Below are positions 15,190 to 22,869 of a stretch of DNA of 64,000 nucleotides, in pieces (the stretch's first letter is position 1; each line of letters opens with the position of its first letter). Origin of the DNA: Rhodocyclaceae bacterium (GTDB taxonomy: Bacteria > Pseudomonadota > Gammaproteobacteria > Burkholderiales > Rhodocyclaceae); contig JAKLLG010000015.1 in assembly GCA_023150275.1 (NCBI GenBank), positions 1 through 64,000 of the forward strand. Reading direction: 5' to 3'. The notes below the pieces were generated by a model. That model had not been told where the DNA came from and ran no database searches. It was given only the letters and a program-made list of their open reading frames with translations. Position numbers and translations under genes: made by a program.

Positions 15190-16923
15190 ATGACCGAACA
15201 GCTCAGGATCACCGTTGGCCAGTACTCCGACAAGGGGCGCAAGGAAACCAATCAGGATTTCCACGGCGTCTACATTCCCCGGGAGCCGCAACTCAGCGCC
15301 AAGGGCATCGCCATCGCCATCGCCGACGGCATCAGCAGCAGCGATGTCAGCGATGTCGCCGCGCAGTATTCCGTCAGCGGGTTTCTCGAAGATTACTTCT
15401 GCACCTCCGATGCCTGGTCGGTAAAAAAATCGGCCGAGCATGTCCTCACGGCAACCAACTCCTGGCTGCATTCGCAGACGCAGCAGAGTCAGCACCGCTA
15501 CGACCGCGACCGTGGCTATGTGTGCACCTTCAGCGGTATCGTCCTCAAATCCACCACCGCGCATCTCTTTCACGTCGGCGATGCGCGCATCTACCGCCTG
15601 CGCGGCGGCAAGCTCGAACGGCTGACGGAAGACCACCGCGTTCGCGTTTCCGCGCAGCAGAGCTATCTCGCCCGTGCGCTCGGCATGGATCGCAAGGTCG
15701 ATATCGACTACCAGGCGCTGCAGCTGGAAACCGGCGACGTCTTCCTGCTCGCCACCGATGGCGTCTACGAATACACCGATGCCGCCACCGTCACTGCCGC
15801 CATTGCCACGAACGGCGAGAATTTCGATGCCGCTGCCAGGGCCATCGTCGAGGCGGCACTTGAACGCGGCAGCGGCGACAACGTCACCTTGCAGATCCTG
15901 CGCATCGATGAACTGCCGGCGCCCGAAGCCAACGAGATCTACCGCCAGGTCTCGGATCTGCCGTGTCCGCCCCTGCTGGATGCGCGCATGGTATTCGATG
16001 GCTACCAGATCATCCGCGAGATCAAGGGTAGCAGCCGCAGCCATATCTATCTGGCGACGGATCAGGATTCCGGCGAGCGCGTTGTCGTAAAAATTCCCGC
16101 TGTCGACATGCACAACAACCCGGCGGCGCTCGAACGTTTCATGCTTGAAGAATGGATTGCCCGCCGCCTCAACAGCGCGCACGTGCTCAAGCCCTGCAGG
16201 CAGACACGCCAGCGCAACTACCTCTACGTCGTTACCGAATACATCGAAGGGCAGACCCTCGCGCAGTGGATGGTCGACAACCCGAAGCCCGACCTGCCCA
16301 CCGTACGCCGCATCGTCGAGCAGATCGCGCGTGGCGTGCAGGCCTTTCACCGGCTCGAAATGCTGCACCAGGATCTCAAGCCCGACAACATCATGATCGA
16401 CACCAACGGCACGGTGAAGATCATCGACTTCGGCGCCACGCGCGTCGCCGGCATCGAGGAAATCGATTCACCAATCGCGCAGATCAACATGCTCGGCGCC
16501 GAGCAGTACGCGGCGCCCGAGTACTATCTGGGCGAGCACGGCAGCCCGTGCTCCGACATTTTCTCGCTCGGCGTCATCGTCTACCAGATGCTCTGCGGCA
16601 AGCTGCCCTACGGCGCCGCTGTGCCACGTACCCGTACCCGTGCCGCGCAACGCAAGCTGCGCTATGAATCGTTGCTGACCGACGAGAGCGATATCCCGGC
16701 ATGGGTTGACGACGCCATCCGCAAGGCCGTCGAGCCCGATCCCAACGACCGCTATGCCGAACTCTCCGAGTTCGTCTACGACCTGCATCACCCGAACCAG
16801 ACCTTCCTCAACAAGACGCGCCCACCGCTGATCGAGCGGCACCCGGTGATGTTCTGGAAGACCGTTTCGTTTGTGCTCTTCTTCGCGCTGATCGTTCTTG
16901 TGGCCTTGCGGCCCCTGCGCTGA
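15190..16923 (+). CDS. Membrane-anchored PP2C phosphatase/Ser-Thr kinase fusion (copy 1)
   Basis: 577-residue bifunctional signalling protein. Residues 1-240 form a PP2C phosphatase with the metal-binding aspartates in place (NQD 21-23, DG 46-47, HVGDARIY near 128-135, TDG 189-191, GDN 229-231). Residues about 270-535 are a protein kinase with K301, N400 and DFG (413-415), but the catalytic HRD reads HQD (393-395). One C-terminal transmembrane helix (about 553-573) ends the protein, so both domains face the cytoplasm. Similar fusions occur in nitrate assimilation clusters of Pseudomonas, with no settled function. The gene sits between two nirC copies, just after a terminator. Regulation of nitrite transport is an inference. 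Confidence 0.9.
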   Translation: MTEQLRITVGQYSDKGRKETNQDFHGVYIPREPQLSAKGIAIAIADGISSSDVSDVAAQYSVSGFLEDYFCTSDAWSVKKSAEHVLTATNSWLHSQTQQSQHRYDRDRGYVCTFSGIVLKSTTAHLFHVGDARIYRLRGGKLERLTEDHRVRVSAQQSYLARALGMDRKVDIDYQALQLETGDVFLLATDGVYEYTDAATVTAAIATNGENFDAAARAIVEAALERGSGDNVTLQILRIDELPAPEANEIYRQVSDLPCPPLLDARMVFDGYQIIREIKGSSRSHIYLATDQDSGERVVVKIPAVDMHNNPAALERFMLEEWIARRLNSAHVLKPCRQTRQRNYLYVVTEYIEGQTLAQWMVDNPKPDLPTVRRIVEQIARGVQAFHRLEMLHQDLKPDNIMIDTNGTVKIIDFGATRVAGIEEIDSPIAQINMLGAEQYAAPEYYLGEHGSPCSDIFSLGVIVYQMLCGKLPYGAAVPRTRTRAAQRKLRYESLLTDESDIPAWVDDAIRKAVEPDPNDRYAELSEFVYDLHHPNQTFLNKTRPPLIERHPVMFWKTVSFVLFFALIVLVALRPLR

Positions 16924-17103
16924 TCGACGCCGAATGTGCGCCAAGACGATACGTGACGAACAGGCGATGTGTTGGCCGGCGCTGCACACCGCGCTTGTGC
17001 CGCCTGCGATGTGCCATACCGGCGGCAACTGCGCCGCTTTCATCAACAACGCGGGCGGGAACGTTTTTCTCGCCGTCTGATACCGCTACCGGGGGGGAGC
17101 GCC
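16924..17103 (+). other. Intergenic region before nirC copy 2
   Basis: 180 bases between the kinase/phosphatase gene and the second FNT gene. Only a short open frame of doubtful value crosses it; no terminator, tRNA or good promoter was recognised. A strong ribosome site (GGGGGGAG) lies at the 3' end. Confidence 0.5.
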
Positions 17104-17895
17104 ATGTACAGGGAAACCATTGAAAAGAGTGCTGCCAATGCGCAGCGCATCCGCGATCACGCCGGCGAGCAGCCGCTCGGCTTTGCTGTCGGCTGCATGA
17201 TGGCCGGCGCCTATGTCGGCATCGGCATCATCCTCATCTTCGTGCTCGGCAACCTGATCGACGCCGCGTGGCGCCCACTGGTCATGGGGGCTACCTTCGG
17301 CATCGCGCTGACGCTGGTCATCATTGCCGGCGCCGAGCTTTACACCGGGCATACGATGTACGTCACTTTCGGCGTCAAGACCGGGCGGTTGAGCATCGCG
17401 CAGGCCGCGACCGTGCTCGCGCAATCGTGGGGCGGCAATCTGCTTGGCGCGGTGCTGCTCGCCTGGCTTTTTTTTGTTGCCGGCGGCGGGCAACTCCTGC
17501 CTGTTGAAAGCAGCCTGCTGCACCAGGTCGCGCTCGCCAAGAGCACTGCGCCGGCGAGCGTGCTGCTGGCCAAGGGAATCCTCTGCAACTGGCTGGTCTG
17601 CCTCGCCGTCTGGATGTGCATGCGTGTCGAGGGAACCGGCAGGTTCATTGCCATCTGGTGGTGCCTGCTTGCATTCATTGCCTGCGGTTTTGAGCACTCG
17701 ATCGCCAACATGAGCATTTTTGCGCTCTCGTGGTTTGGCAAGCACCCGGTTGAGTTCACGCTCGCTGGCGCTGGCTGGAACCTGTTCTGGGTCACGCTCG
17801 GCAACACCATTGCCGGCGTCGTGCTGATGGGGCTGGGCTACTGGTATGCCACGCCGCGCGCGCGCAGGCCACGCGTCGAGCCTTTGCCTGCCTGA
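17104..17895 (+). CDS. Formate/nitrite transporter family protein, NirC-like (copy 2)
   Basis: 263-residue FNT-family channel with six predicted membrane helices. It has the family marks GAELYTGHTMY, LLAKGILCNWLVCLAVW and GFEHSIANMSIF. The ATG at 17104 follows GGGGGGAG; the open frame extends far upstream but without family similarity. It is clearly distinct in sequence from the first copy (14315-15127), so it is not a recent duplication. Nitrite is the likely cargo from context. A good terminator follows at 17918. Confidence 0.9.
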   Translation: MYRETIEKSAANAQRIRDHAGEQPLGFAVGCMMAGAYVGIGIILIFVLGNLIDAAWRPLVMGATFGIALTLVIIAGAELYTGHTMYVTFGVKTGRLSIAQAATVLAQSWGGNLLGAVLLAWLFFVAGGGQLLPVESSLLHQVALAKSTAPASVLLAKGILCNWLVCLAVWMCMRVEGTGRFIAIWWCLLAFIACGFEHSIANMSIFALSWFGKHPVEFTLAGAGWNLFWVTLGNTIAGVVLMGLGYWYATPRARRPRVEPLPA

Positions 17896-17917
17896 GCCGG
17901 CAGATTCATCTCTCCTT

Positions 17918-17946
17918 GATGACCGGCGCAGGCCGGTCATCGTCTT
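17918..17946 (+). terminator. Terminator after nirC copy 2
   Basis: A 10-bp perfect stem (GATGACCGGC with GCCGGTCATC) closed by a 4-base loop and followed by GTCTTT, 22 bases after the stop codon. Confidence 0.7.
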
Positions 17947-18063
17947 TGCAGCGCTGAAATTGCACCGCCTTCGCCCGGCTGCGCCCGGGTGTGCTCGATG
18001 ATGGTGCGTGCGCTCTCTCCGTCAATTCTGTGAATTCATAACAAAAACAAAGGTTTGTTGGTG

Positions 18064-18079
18064 TGGCACGGGCGTTGCT
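18064..18079 (+). promoter_or_regulatory. Sigma-54 (-24/-12) promoter of narK
   Basis: TGGCACG-GGCG-TTGCT matches the sigma-54 consensus at all defined positions. It is 80 bases upstream of the narK start. A half-site of the NtrC type (GGTGC at 18003-18007, partner GCTCG at 17993-17997) lies about 60 bases further upstream, but the dyad is imperfect. Confidence 0.83.
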
Positions 18080-18159
18080 AAACCGTGTATGGCGCAGTGC
18101 AGCACGGGGGCGCCTTACAACAACGACCGCCAGACGGTCACCTGATGGAGAGTGAAACG

Positions 18160-19374
18160 ATGAACAAGAAATCCTTCCTGCAGTCCGGCCACACGCCGAC
18201 GCTGCTCGCCGCCTTTCTCTACTTCGACCTTGCCTTCATGGTCTGGGTCATGCTCGGCCCGCTCGGTGTCGGCATCGCCAGGGACCTCGGCCTGTCGCAC
18301 GCCGAAAAGGGCCTGATGGTCGCCGTGCCGGTGCTCGCCGGCGCGTTGCTGCGCATCGTCATGGGTGTGCTGGTTGATCGCCTGTCGCCGAAGAAAGCGG
18401 CAATCATCGGCCAGGTCATCGTGCTCTTCGCGCTCACCTATGCGTGGCTGGCCGGCGTGCATTCGTATTCTGAAGTGCTCATCCTCGGTGGCTTCCTCGG
18501 CGTTGCCGGTGCCTCCTTCGCCGCCGCGCTGCCGCTCGCCTCGCGCTGGTATCCGCCGGAGCATCAGGGCACCGCGATGGGCATCGCCGGCGCCGGCAAC
18601 TCGGGCACTGCCTTCGCCGCGCTGCTTGCCCCCGGTCTCGCCGCCGCCTACGGCTGGACGAACGTCTTCGGCATCGCGCTGATCCCGCTCTCCATCGTCT
18701 TCATCGTCTTTCTGGTGATGGCCAAGGATGCGCCCGACGCGCCGCCGCCGAAGTCGCTGGCCGAATACATGAAGGTGCTGAAGGACAAGGACGCCTGGTG
18801 GTTTATGTTCTTCTACTCGGTTACCTTCGGCGGCTTCGTCGGGCTGGCCTCGTCGCTGGTCATCTACTTCAACACCCAGTACGGGCTCGACCCCAAGATG
18901 GCCGGCTACTTCACCGCCGCCTGTGTCTTCGCCGGTTCGCTGGTGCGCCCGATCGGCGGCAACGTCGCCGACCGCATCGGCGGCGTCAAGTCGCTGTCGG
19001 TGATGTATGTGTTCGCCGCAATCTTCCTGGCCATCGTCAGCTTTGGCCTGCCGGAAGCGTGGATGGCGCTGGCCGCCTTCGTCTGCGCCATGCTGGCGCT
19101 CGGCATGGGCAACGGCGCCGTGTTCCAGCTCGTGCCGCAGCGCTTCAAGAAGGAGATCGGCGTCATGACCGGCCTGGTCGGCATGGCGGGCGGCATCGGC
19201 GGTTTCTACCTCGCCTCGTCGCTAGGGTATTCGAAGCAGCTCACCGGCAGCTACCAGAGCGGCTTCCTGATCTTCGCCGCACTCGCCGTGCTGGCGCTGA
19301 TGGGGCTGAGCGGTGTCAAGACGCGCTGGCGTACCACCTGGGGTGCGGCGCATCTGACGACCGCAAAGATCTGA
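18160..19374 (+). CDS. narK: MFS nitrate/nitrite transporter (NarK/NasA type)
   Basis: 404-residue major facilitator protein with about twelve hydrophobic helices. Nitrate/nitrite-porter signatures are visible: LYFDLAFMVWVMLGPLG in the first helix, GVASAS/GAGNSGTAFAALLAPGLA in the glycine-rich nitrate signature, and GNGAVFQLVPQRF in the second. It imports nitrate for NasA. The ATG at 18160 has a GGAGAG ribosome site; an ATG at 18145 lies in frame but with no such site. The gene has its own sigma-54 promoter, and a kinase/phosphatase gene follows 66 bases later. The symbol narK names the family; nasA-type uptake is the likely role. Confidence 0.93.
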   Translation: MNKKSFLQSGHTPTLLAAFLYFDLAFMVWVMLGPLGVGIARDLGLSHAEKGLMVAVPVLAGALLRIVMGVLVDRLSPKKAAIIGQVIVLFALTYAWLAGVHSYSEVLILGGFLGVAGASFAAALPLASRWYPPEHQGTAMGIAGAGNSGTAFAALLAPGLAAAYGWTNVFGIALIPLSIVFIVFLVMAKDAPDAPPPKSLAEYMKVLKDKDAWWFMFFYSVTFGGFVGLASSLVIYFNTQYGLDPKMAGYFTAACVFAGSLVRPIGGNVADRIGGVKSLSVMYVFAAIFLAIVSFGLPEAWMALAAFVCAMLALGMGNGAVFQLVPQRFKKEIGVMTGLVGMAGGIGGFYLASSLGYSKQLTGSYQSGFLIFAALAVLALMGLSGVKTRWRTTWGAAHLTTAKI

Positions 19375-19440
19375 CGTAAAGTTTCACCCGGGGGCGCGAT
19401 CTATCCCCCGGTTTCCCTTTCAGGCGCTACGGGAGTCACG

Positions 19441-21123
19441 ATGCCTCTGCAGGTTGAAATTGGCCATTCCTCCCTCACCGGACCGCGCGAGCGGAATGAG
19501 GATTTCTGCGGCGTCGTCACGCCCGAGGGGGCGGAGCTGGAGAACAAGGGGCTGGTCGCTGCGCTTGGCGATGGCCTTGGTGGCCACAAGGGCGGGCGCG
19601 AGGCGTCCGAATACACGGTGCGCGGCCTCCTGTGCGACTACTACGCAACGCCTGATACCTGGGGCGTGCATCGCGCCATCGACAAGGTGGTCACCGCGCT
19701 CAATCGCTGGCTGCTCTCGCAGTCGGCGCGCGATCCCGAACTCGCTGGCATGGCGACGACACTTTCCGCGGTGGTGCTGCGCGGGCGACGCTGGTATTCC
19801 GCCCACATCGGCGATTCGCGCATCTATCTGCTGCGCGCGGGCGCGCTGCAACGCCTGACGACCGATCACCTCTGGGATCACCCGGAGCTGAAGAACGTGC
19901 TGTCGCGCGCAGTCGGGCTCGATGCCCATCTGTTGCTCGACTACGCCGAGGGCGAACTGCAGGAAGGCGACCGCTTCGTGCTGCTTTCCGACGGTGTCTG
20001 GGGCGTGCTGCCGGAGACCGCGATTGCGCGGATCCTGCTCGACAACCCGGAGGCGCAGGCGGCGAGCGCCGCGCTGACCAGTCTCGCGCTTGCGCAGGGG
20101 GGGCAGGACAATGCGTCGGCGGTCGTCGTCGAAATCCTGAAGCTGCCGCCAGAGCGACTGCGCGACAGTCTTGCGCAGGTCACACGGCTGCCCTTGCCAC
20201 CGCGCCTGAAGCCGGGGCAGGAACTCGACGGACTCGTGGTTGATGCGCTGCTGCACGATTCGCGGGTGACGCTGCTCTACCGCGTGCACGATGCAAAAAG
20301 CGGCCGCCCGCTGGTGTTGAAGACGCTGCGCCCCGAGTTCACCGGCGATAGCGACGAGATCGCTGTCTTCGTGACAGAAGAGTGGCGCGCCCGTCGCGTC
20401 GTCTCGCCGTTCTTCCCGCAGATCGTGCCGGCGGAGGAACGTAGCTGTCTTTACTTCCTGATGACGTGGCACGAGGGGGCGACGCTGCAGCAGATGCTCG
20501 ATGCCGACCATCACTTCACGGTGGCGGAGGTGGTGCAGCATGGCGTGCGGTTGCTCAAGGGCATCGCGGCACTGCACCGGCTGGAGATCGTGCACCGCGA
20601 CATCAAACCGGCCAACGTGCATCTCGGCCACGACGGCCGTTTGCGCATTCTTGATCTGGGCGTCGCCCTCAGTTCCGGGGAGGGGCCTGCGCACGATGGC
20701 AATCCTGGTACGCCGAGCTTCATGGCGCCCGAGCTGTTCGATGGCGTTGCCGCAGGGGTGGCGCACGATCTCTATGCCGCCGGCGTCACGCTTTACCACC
20801 TGCTGACGCGCAAGTATCCCTATGGCGAGATCGAACCTTTCCAGCGCCCCAAGTTCGGCGAGCCGGTGCCGCCCACGCGTTGGCGTCCGGAGATTCCGGC
20901 CTGGGTCGAGAACATGCTGCAGAAGGCGGTCGCGCGCGATCCCGGGCAACGTTTCGAAACCGCCGAGGAATTCCTGCTGGCGCTGGAGCGTGGTGCCACA
21001 CGGCCACTGACGCCGCCGCTACGGATGCCCCTCGCCGAGCGCAACCCCTTGCTGCTGTGGAAGATTGTTGCTGCGGCTTCCTTGGTGGCGAACATCGTGC
21101 TGCTCATGTTGCTGCTGCGCTGA
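19441..21123 (+). CDS. Membrane-anchored PP2C phosphatase/Ser-Thr kinase fusion (copy 2)
   Basis: 560-residue paralogue of the protein at 15190-16923 with the same plan. The PP2C phosphatase (residues 1-233) has NED (19-21), DG (44-45), HIGDSRIY (122-129), SDG (183-185) and QDN (222-224). The kinase (about 265-520) has K294, an intact HRD (385-387) and N392, but the metal-binding DFG reads DLG (405-407). A single C-terminal helix (LLLWKIVAAASLVANIVLLML) anchors it in the membrane. The gene lies 66 bases after narK, probably in the same transcript. The two copies differ in opposite catalytic motifs. A role in controlling nitrate uptake is inferred only from position. Confidence 0.9.
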   Translation: MPLQVEIGHSSLTGPRERNEDFCGVVTPEGAELENKGLVAALGDGLGGHKGGREASEYTVRGLLCDYYATPDTWGVHRAIDKVVTALNRWLLSQSARDPELAGMATTLSAVVLRGRRWYSAHIGDSRIYLLRAGALQRLTTDHLWDHPELKNVLSRAVGLDAHLLLDYAEGELQEGDRFVLLSDGVWGVLPETAIARILLDNPEAQAASAALTSLALAQGGQDNASAVVVEILKLPPERLRDSLAQVTRLPLPPRLKPGQELDGLVVDALLHDSRVTLLYRVHDAKSGRPLVLKTLRPEFTGDSDEIAVFVTEEWRARRVVSPFFPQIVPAEERSCLYFLMTWHEGATLQQMLDADHHFTVAEVVQHGVRLLKGIAALHRLEIVHRDIKPANVHLGHDGRLRILDLGVALSSGEGPAHDGNPGTPSFMAPELFDGVAAGVAHDLYAAGVTLYHLLTRKYPYGEIEPFQRPKFGEPVPPTRWRPEIPAWVENMLQKAVARDPGQRFETAEEFLLALERGATRPLTPPLRMPLAERNPLLLWKIVAAASLVANIVLLMLLLR

Positions 21124-21238
21124 ACTTTTCGCGAACCTCCCTGGTGGAGTCACGGTCGAAGCTGTTCTGCGGTCCTGCGTGCGGGGCATGGTCCTCGGCC
21201 GTGTCTCGCGCCGCGCTTAATCAAGCTACACTGCCGCC

Positions 21239-21616
21239 ATGGAAAATACTGCCCTCATCCTCTTTGCCCACGGTGCCCGCGATCCCGAGTGGGCGAACCC
21301 CCTGCGCCGCGTTCGCGATGCCATCCGGACGCGAGAGCCCGCGCAACGGGTCGAACTGGCCTTCCTTGAATTCATGTCGCCGACCCTCGCCGAGTGTGTC
21401 GATGCACTGGTGGCCGATGGCGTGTGCTCGATTCAGATCGTGCCCATGTTCCTGGCACAGGGCGGGCATGTGAAGCGCGATGTGCCGCACATGATTGCGG
21501 CACTCAAGGCCGCGCATCCCCGGCTTGAGCTTCGCCTCGCCGAGCCCGTCGGCGAAGCCGAGGCCATCGTGCAGGCGATGGCCGAGTACGCGCTGGCGGC
21601 AATCAGCCGCTTTTGA
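21239..21616 (+). CDS. cbiX: CbiX-type sirohydrochlorin chelatase
   Basis: 125-residue single-domain chelatase of the CbiX-small class, which inserts cobalt or iron into sirohydrochlorin. The metal-ligand histidines H11 (FAHGARD) and H77 (AQGGHVKRDVP) are both present. Siroheme is the prosthetic group of NirB, so a ferrochelatase role (SirB-like) fits the neighbourhood better than cobalamin synthesis, but the sequence alone cannot separate the two. It begins 115 bases after the second kinase/phosphatase gene. Confidence 0.88.
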   Translation: MENTALILFAHGARDPEWANPLRRVRDAIRTREPAQRVELAFLEFMSPTLAECVDALVADGVCSIQIVPMFLAQGGHVKRDVPHMIAALKAAHPRLELRLAEPVGEAEAIVQAMAEYALAAISRF

Positions 21617-21661
21617 TGGTCATCAAAGACGACAATCGCACCGCGGACAACACTGGCTCTC

Positions 21662-22090
21662 ATGAAACGTTGCCCGGAACTGCAGGATCTTTCGCGCGAG
21701 CACCACACCGCCTTGCGGCTGGCGCTCGGCTTTCGCCGTGCGGCGAACGGCAGTGACGAGACGGCGCTGATCGAGGCCTGCAACCAGGCGCGCGAAACCT
21801 TCGACAACGAGTTGCTGCCCCATTTTCGGGAAGAGGAACAAAACCTGTTGCCCCGCCTGGAGTCGGCTGGTGCCAGCGCGGTTGCTGCGCGCACGCTGAT
21901 CGAGCACCGCGCGTTGCAGCGCTTGGTTCGCGAGCTGGAAATTCCCGATGCCGATGTGCTCCTGCGCTATGCCGATCTGCTGACTGCGCATGTCCGCTTC
22001 GAAGAGCGCGAACTGTTCGATCTGGCCGAAACCCTGCTCGGCCGCAGCGTACTCGCGCGCGCGTTGCAACGGCACGAGGTTGCCGCGTAA
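21662..22090 (+). CDS. Hemerythrin-domain protein
   Basis: 142-residue helical protein with a hemerythrin HHE-type diiron pattern: HH at 14-15, H54-x3-E58, H82 and H110-x4-E115. Such proteins bind O2, NO or iron; nitrite reduction makes some NO, so an NO- or iron-handling role is reasonable but unproved. It begins 45 bases after cbiX and is likely the last gene of the island. Confidence 0.85.
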   Translation: MKRCPELQDLSREHHTALRLALGFRRAANGSDETALIEACNQARETFDNELLPHFREEEQNLLPRLESAGASAVAARTLIEHRALQRLVRELEIPDADVLLRYADLLTAHVRFEERELFDLAETLLGRSVLARALQRHEVAA

Positions 22091-22135
22091 GCGCGTTGCA
22101 AACGCTTTCCTGATTGGCAACGAACGTCAGCTACG

Positions 22136-22160
22136 TCATTCCGGCGAATGCCGGAATCCA
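22136..22160 (+). repeat. Short palindromic repeat (REP-like)
   Basis: ATTCCGGC-GAAT-GCCGGAAT forms an 8-bp hairpin preceded by GTC and followed by CCAG. This is the widespread CATTCCGGCGAA...GGAATCCAG type of intergenic repeat. Only one copy was noticed in the window. Confidence 0.55.
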
Positions 22161-22349
22161 GCACATGCCGCCGTCTCGCGGTGCCGGCCTCAGAGCCGGG
22201 TGACTACCGTGAATCGCACGTAGGCATCAAAGCAGCGAGCCGCATCCTCCAGATTTCCGCAGGCCACCGCGCATGCGCGCAGCCGGTTCCCTGCACTTGC
22301 GATCAGTAATTTTTCTCTCACGACGTGAGTGGTGTTCCGGATACAAAGA

Positions 22350-22386
22350 GGGCTCCCGGGGCCGAAGGGGCGGCCACCGGGAGCCC
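22350..22386 (-). terminator. Terminator of the small conserved gene
   Basis: A 10-bp stem (GGGCTCCCGG with CCGGGAGCCC) followed on the minus strand by TCTTTG. It lies 26 bases after the stop codon of the gene at 22412-22684. Confidence 0.65.
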
Positions 22387-22411
22387 GGCCGGCATGGGGC
22401 CGGCACAGTCC

Positions 22412-22684
22412 TCAGAGGGAGGAGGCTTGCAAGGGGTGGGCGCTGCGGAAGCGACGGTAGGTGTCGGCCAGTTCATTGGCGTGGCCGACACGGCCGTGGT
22501 TGAGCGCCAGTTGGATGTCGTCGAGCATCATTACATGCAGGCGGGCGAGACCATCGTCCGTCTTCAGCAGTTCGCAGCCCATTTCGGCGGCGACGATCGG
22601 CGGTACGTGCTCATGCTCGGCGATGGCAGCAACTTCGTCAGCGCCGAGTTCACAGAAATCGAGGCAGTCTTCAAGACAAAGCAT
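22412..22684 (-). CDS. Small conserved hypothetical protein
   Basis: 90-residue acidic, cytoplasmic-looking protein starting MLCLEDCLDFCELGADEVA, with several cysteines near the N-terminus. I recall small proteins of this type in other betaproteobacteria but no function. The start at 22684 has a clear AAGGAG site, while the open frame continues upstream without similarity. It has its own terminator and its upstream side faces the spermidine-synthase-like gene. Confidence 0.7.
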   Translation of the reverse strand: MLCLEDCLDFCELGADEVAAIAEHEHVPPIVAAEMGCELLKTDDGLARLHVMMLDDIQLALNHGRVGHANELADTYRRFRSAHPLQASSL

Positions 22685-22869
22685 GGGCGTTCTCCTTGAT
22701 GTGAAACTCTTGGAATAATTGCCCGCTTTGTGGGATGCGCCAGTAGCCGTGAAATGCGTGTTGCCGGGGGGCGCTTTTCGGTGCGGTTGCCACCGAATGT
22801 TAGACCATCGTTTCGCAAAGGCAAGTTTGCCATTGCCGCCATAAAAATATTCCATGCGGGAGCGTTGGG

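Larger units (their letters stand above)
22091..22411 (+). other. Non-coding stretch with repeat and terminator
   Basis: About 320 bases without a convincing gene. It contains a short palindromic repeat (22136-22160) and the terminator of the next minus-strand gene (22350-22386). A 43-codon open frame (22190-22321, minus, GTG start) crosses the middle, but it has no clear ribosome site and no family I recognise. Nothing else was seen. Confidence 0.5.

Noticed and set aside
16970..16986. Possible sigma-54 promoter before the second nirC gene
   Set aside because: TGGCC and TGCA elements are present, but the GG to GC spacing is too short for sigma-54.
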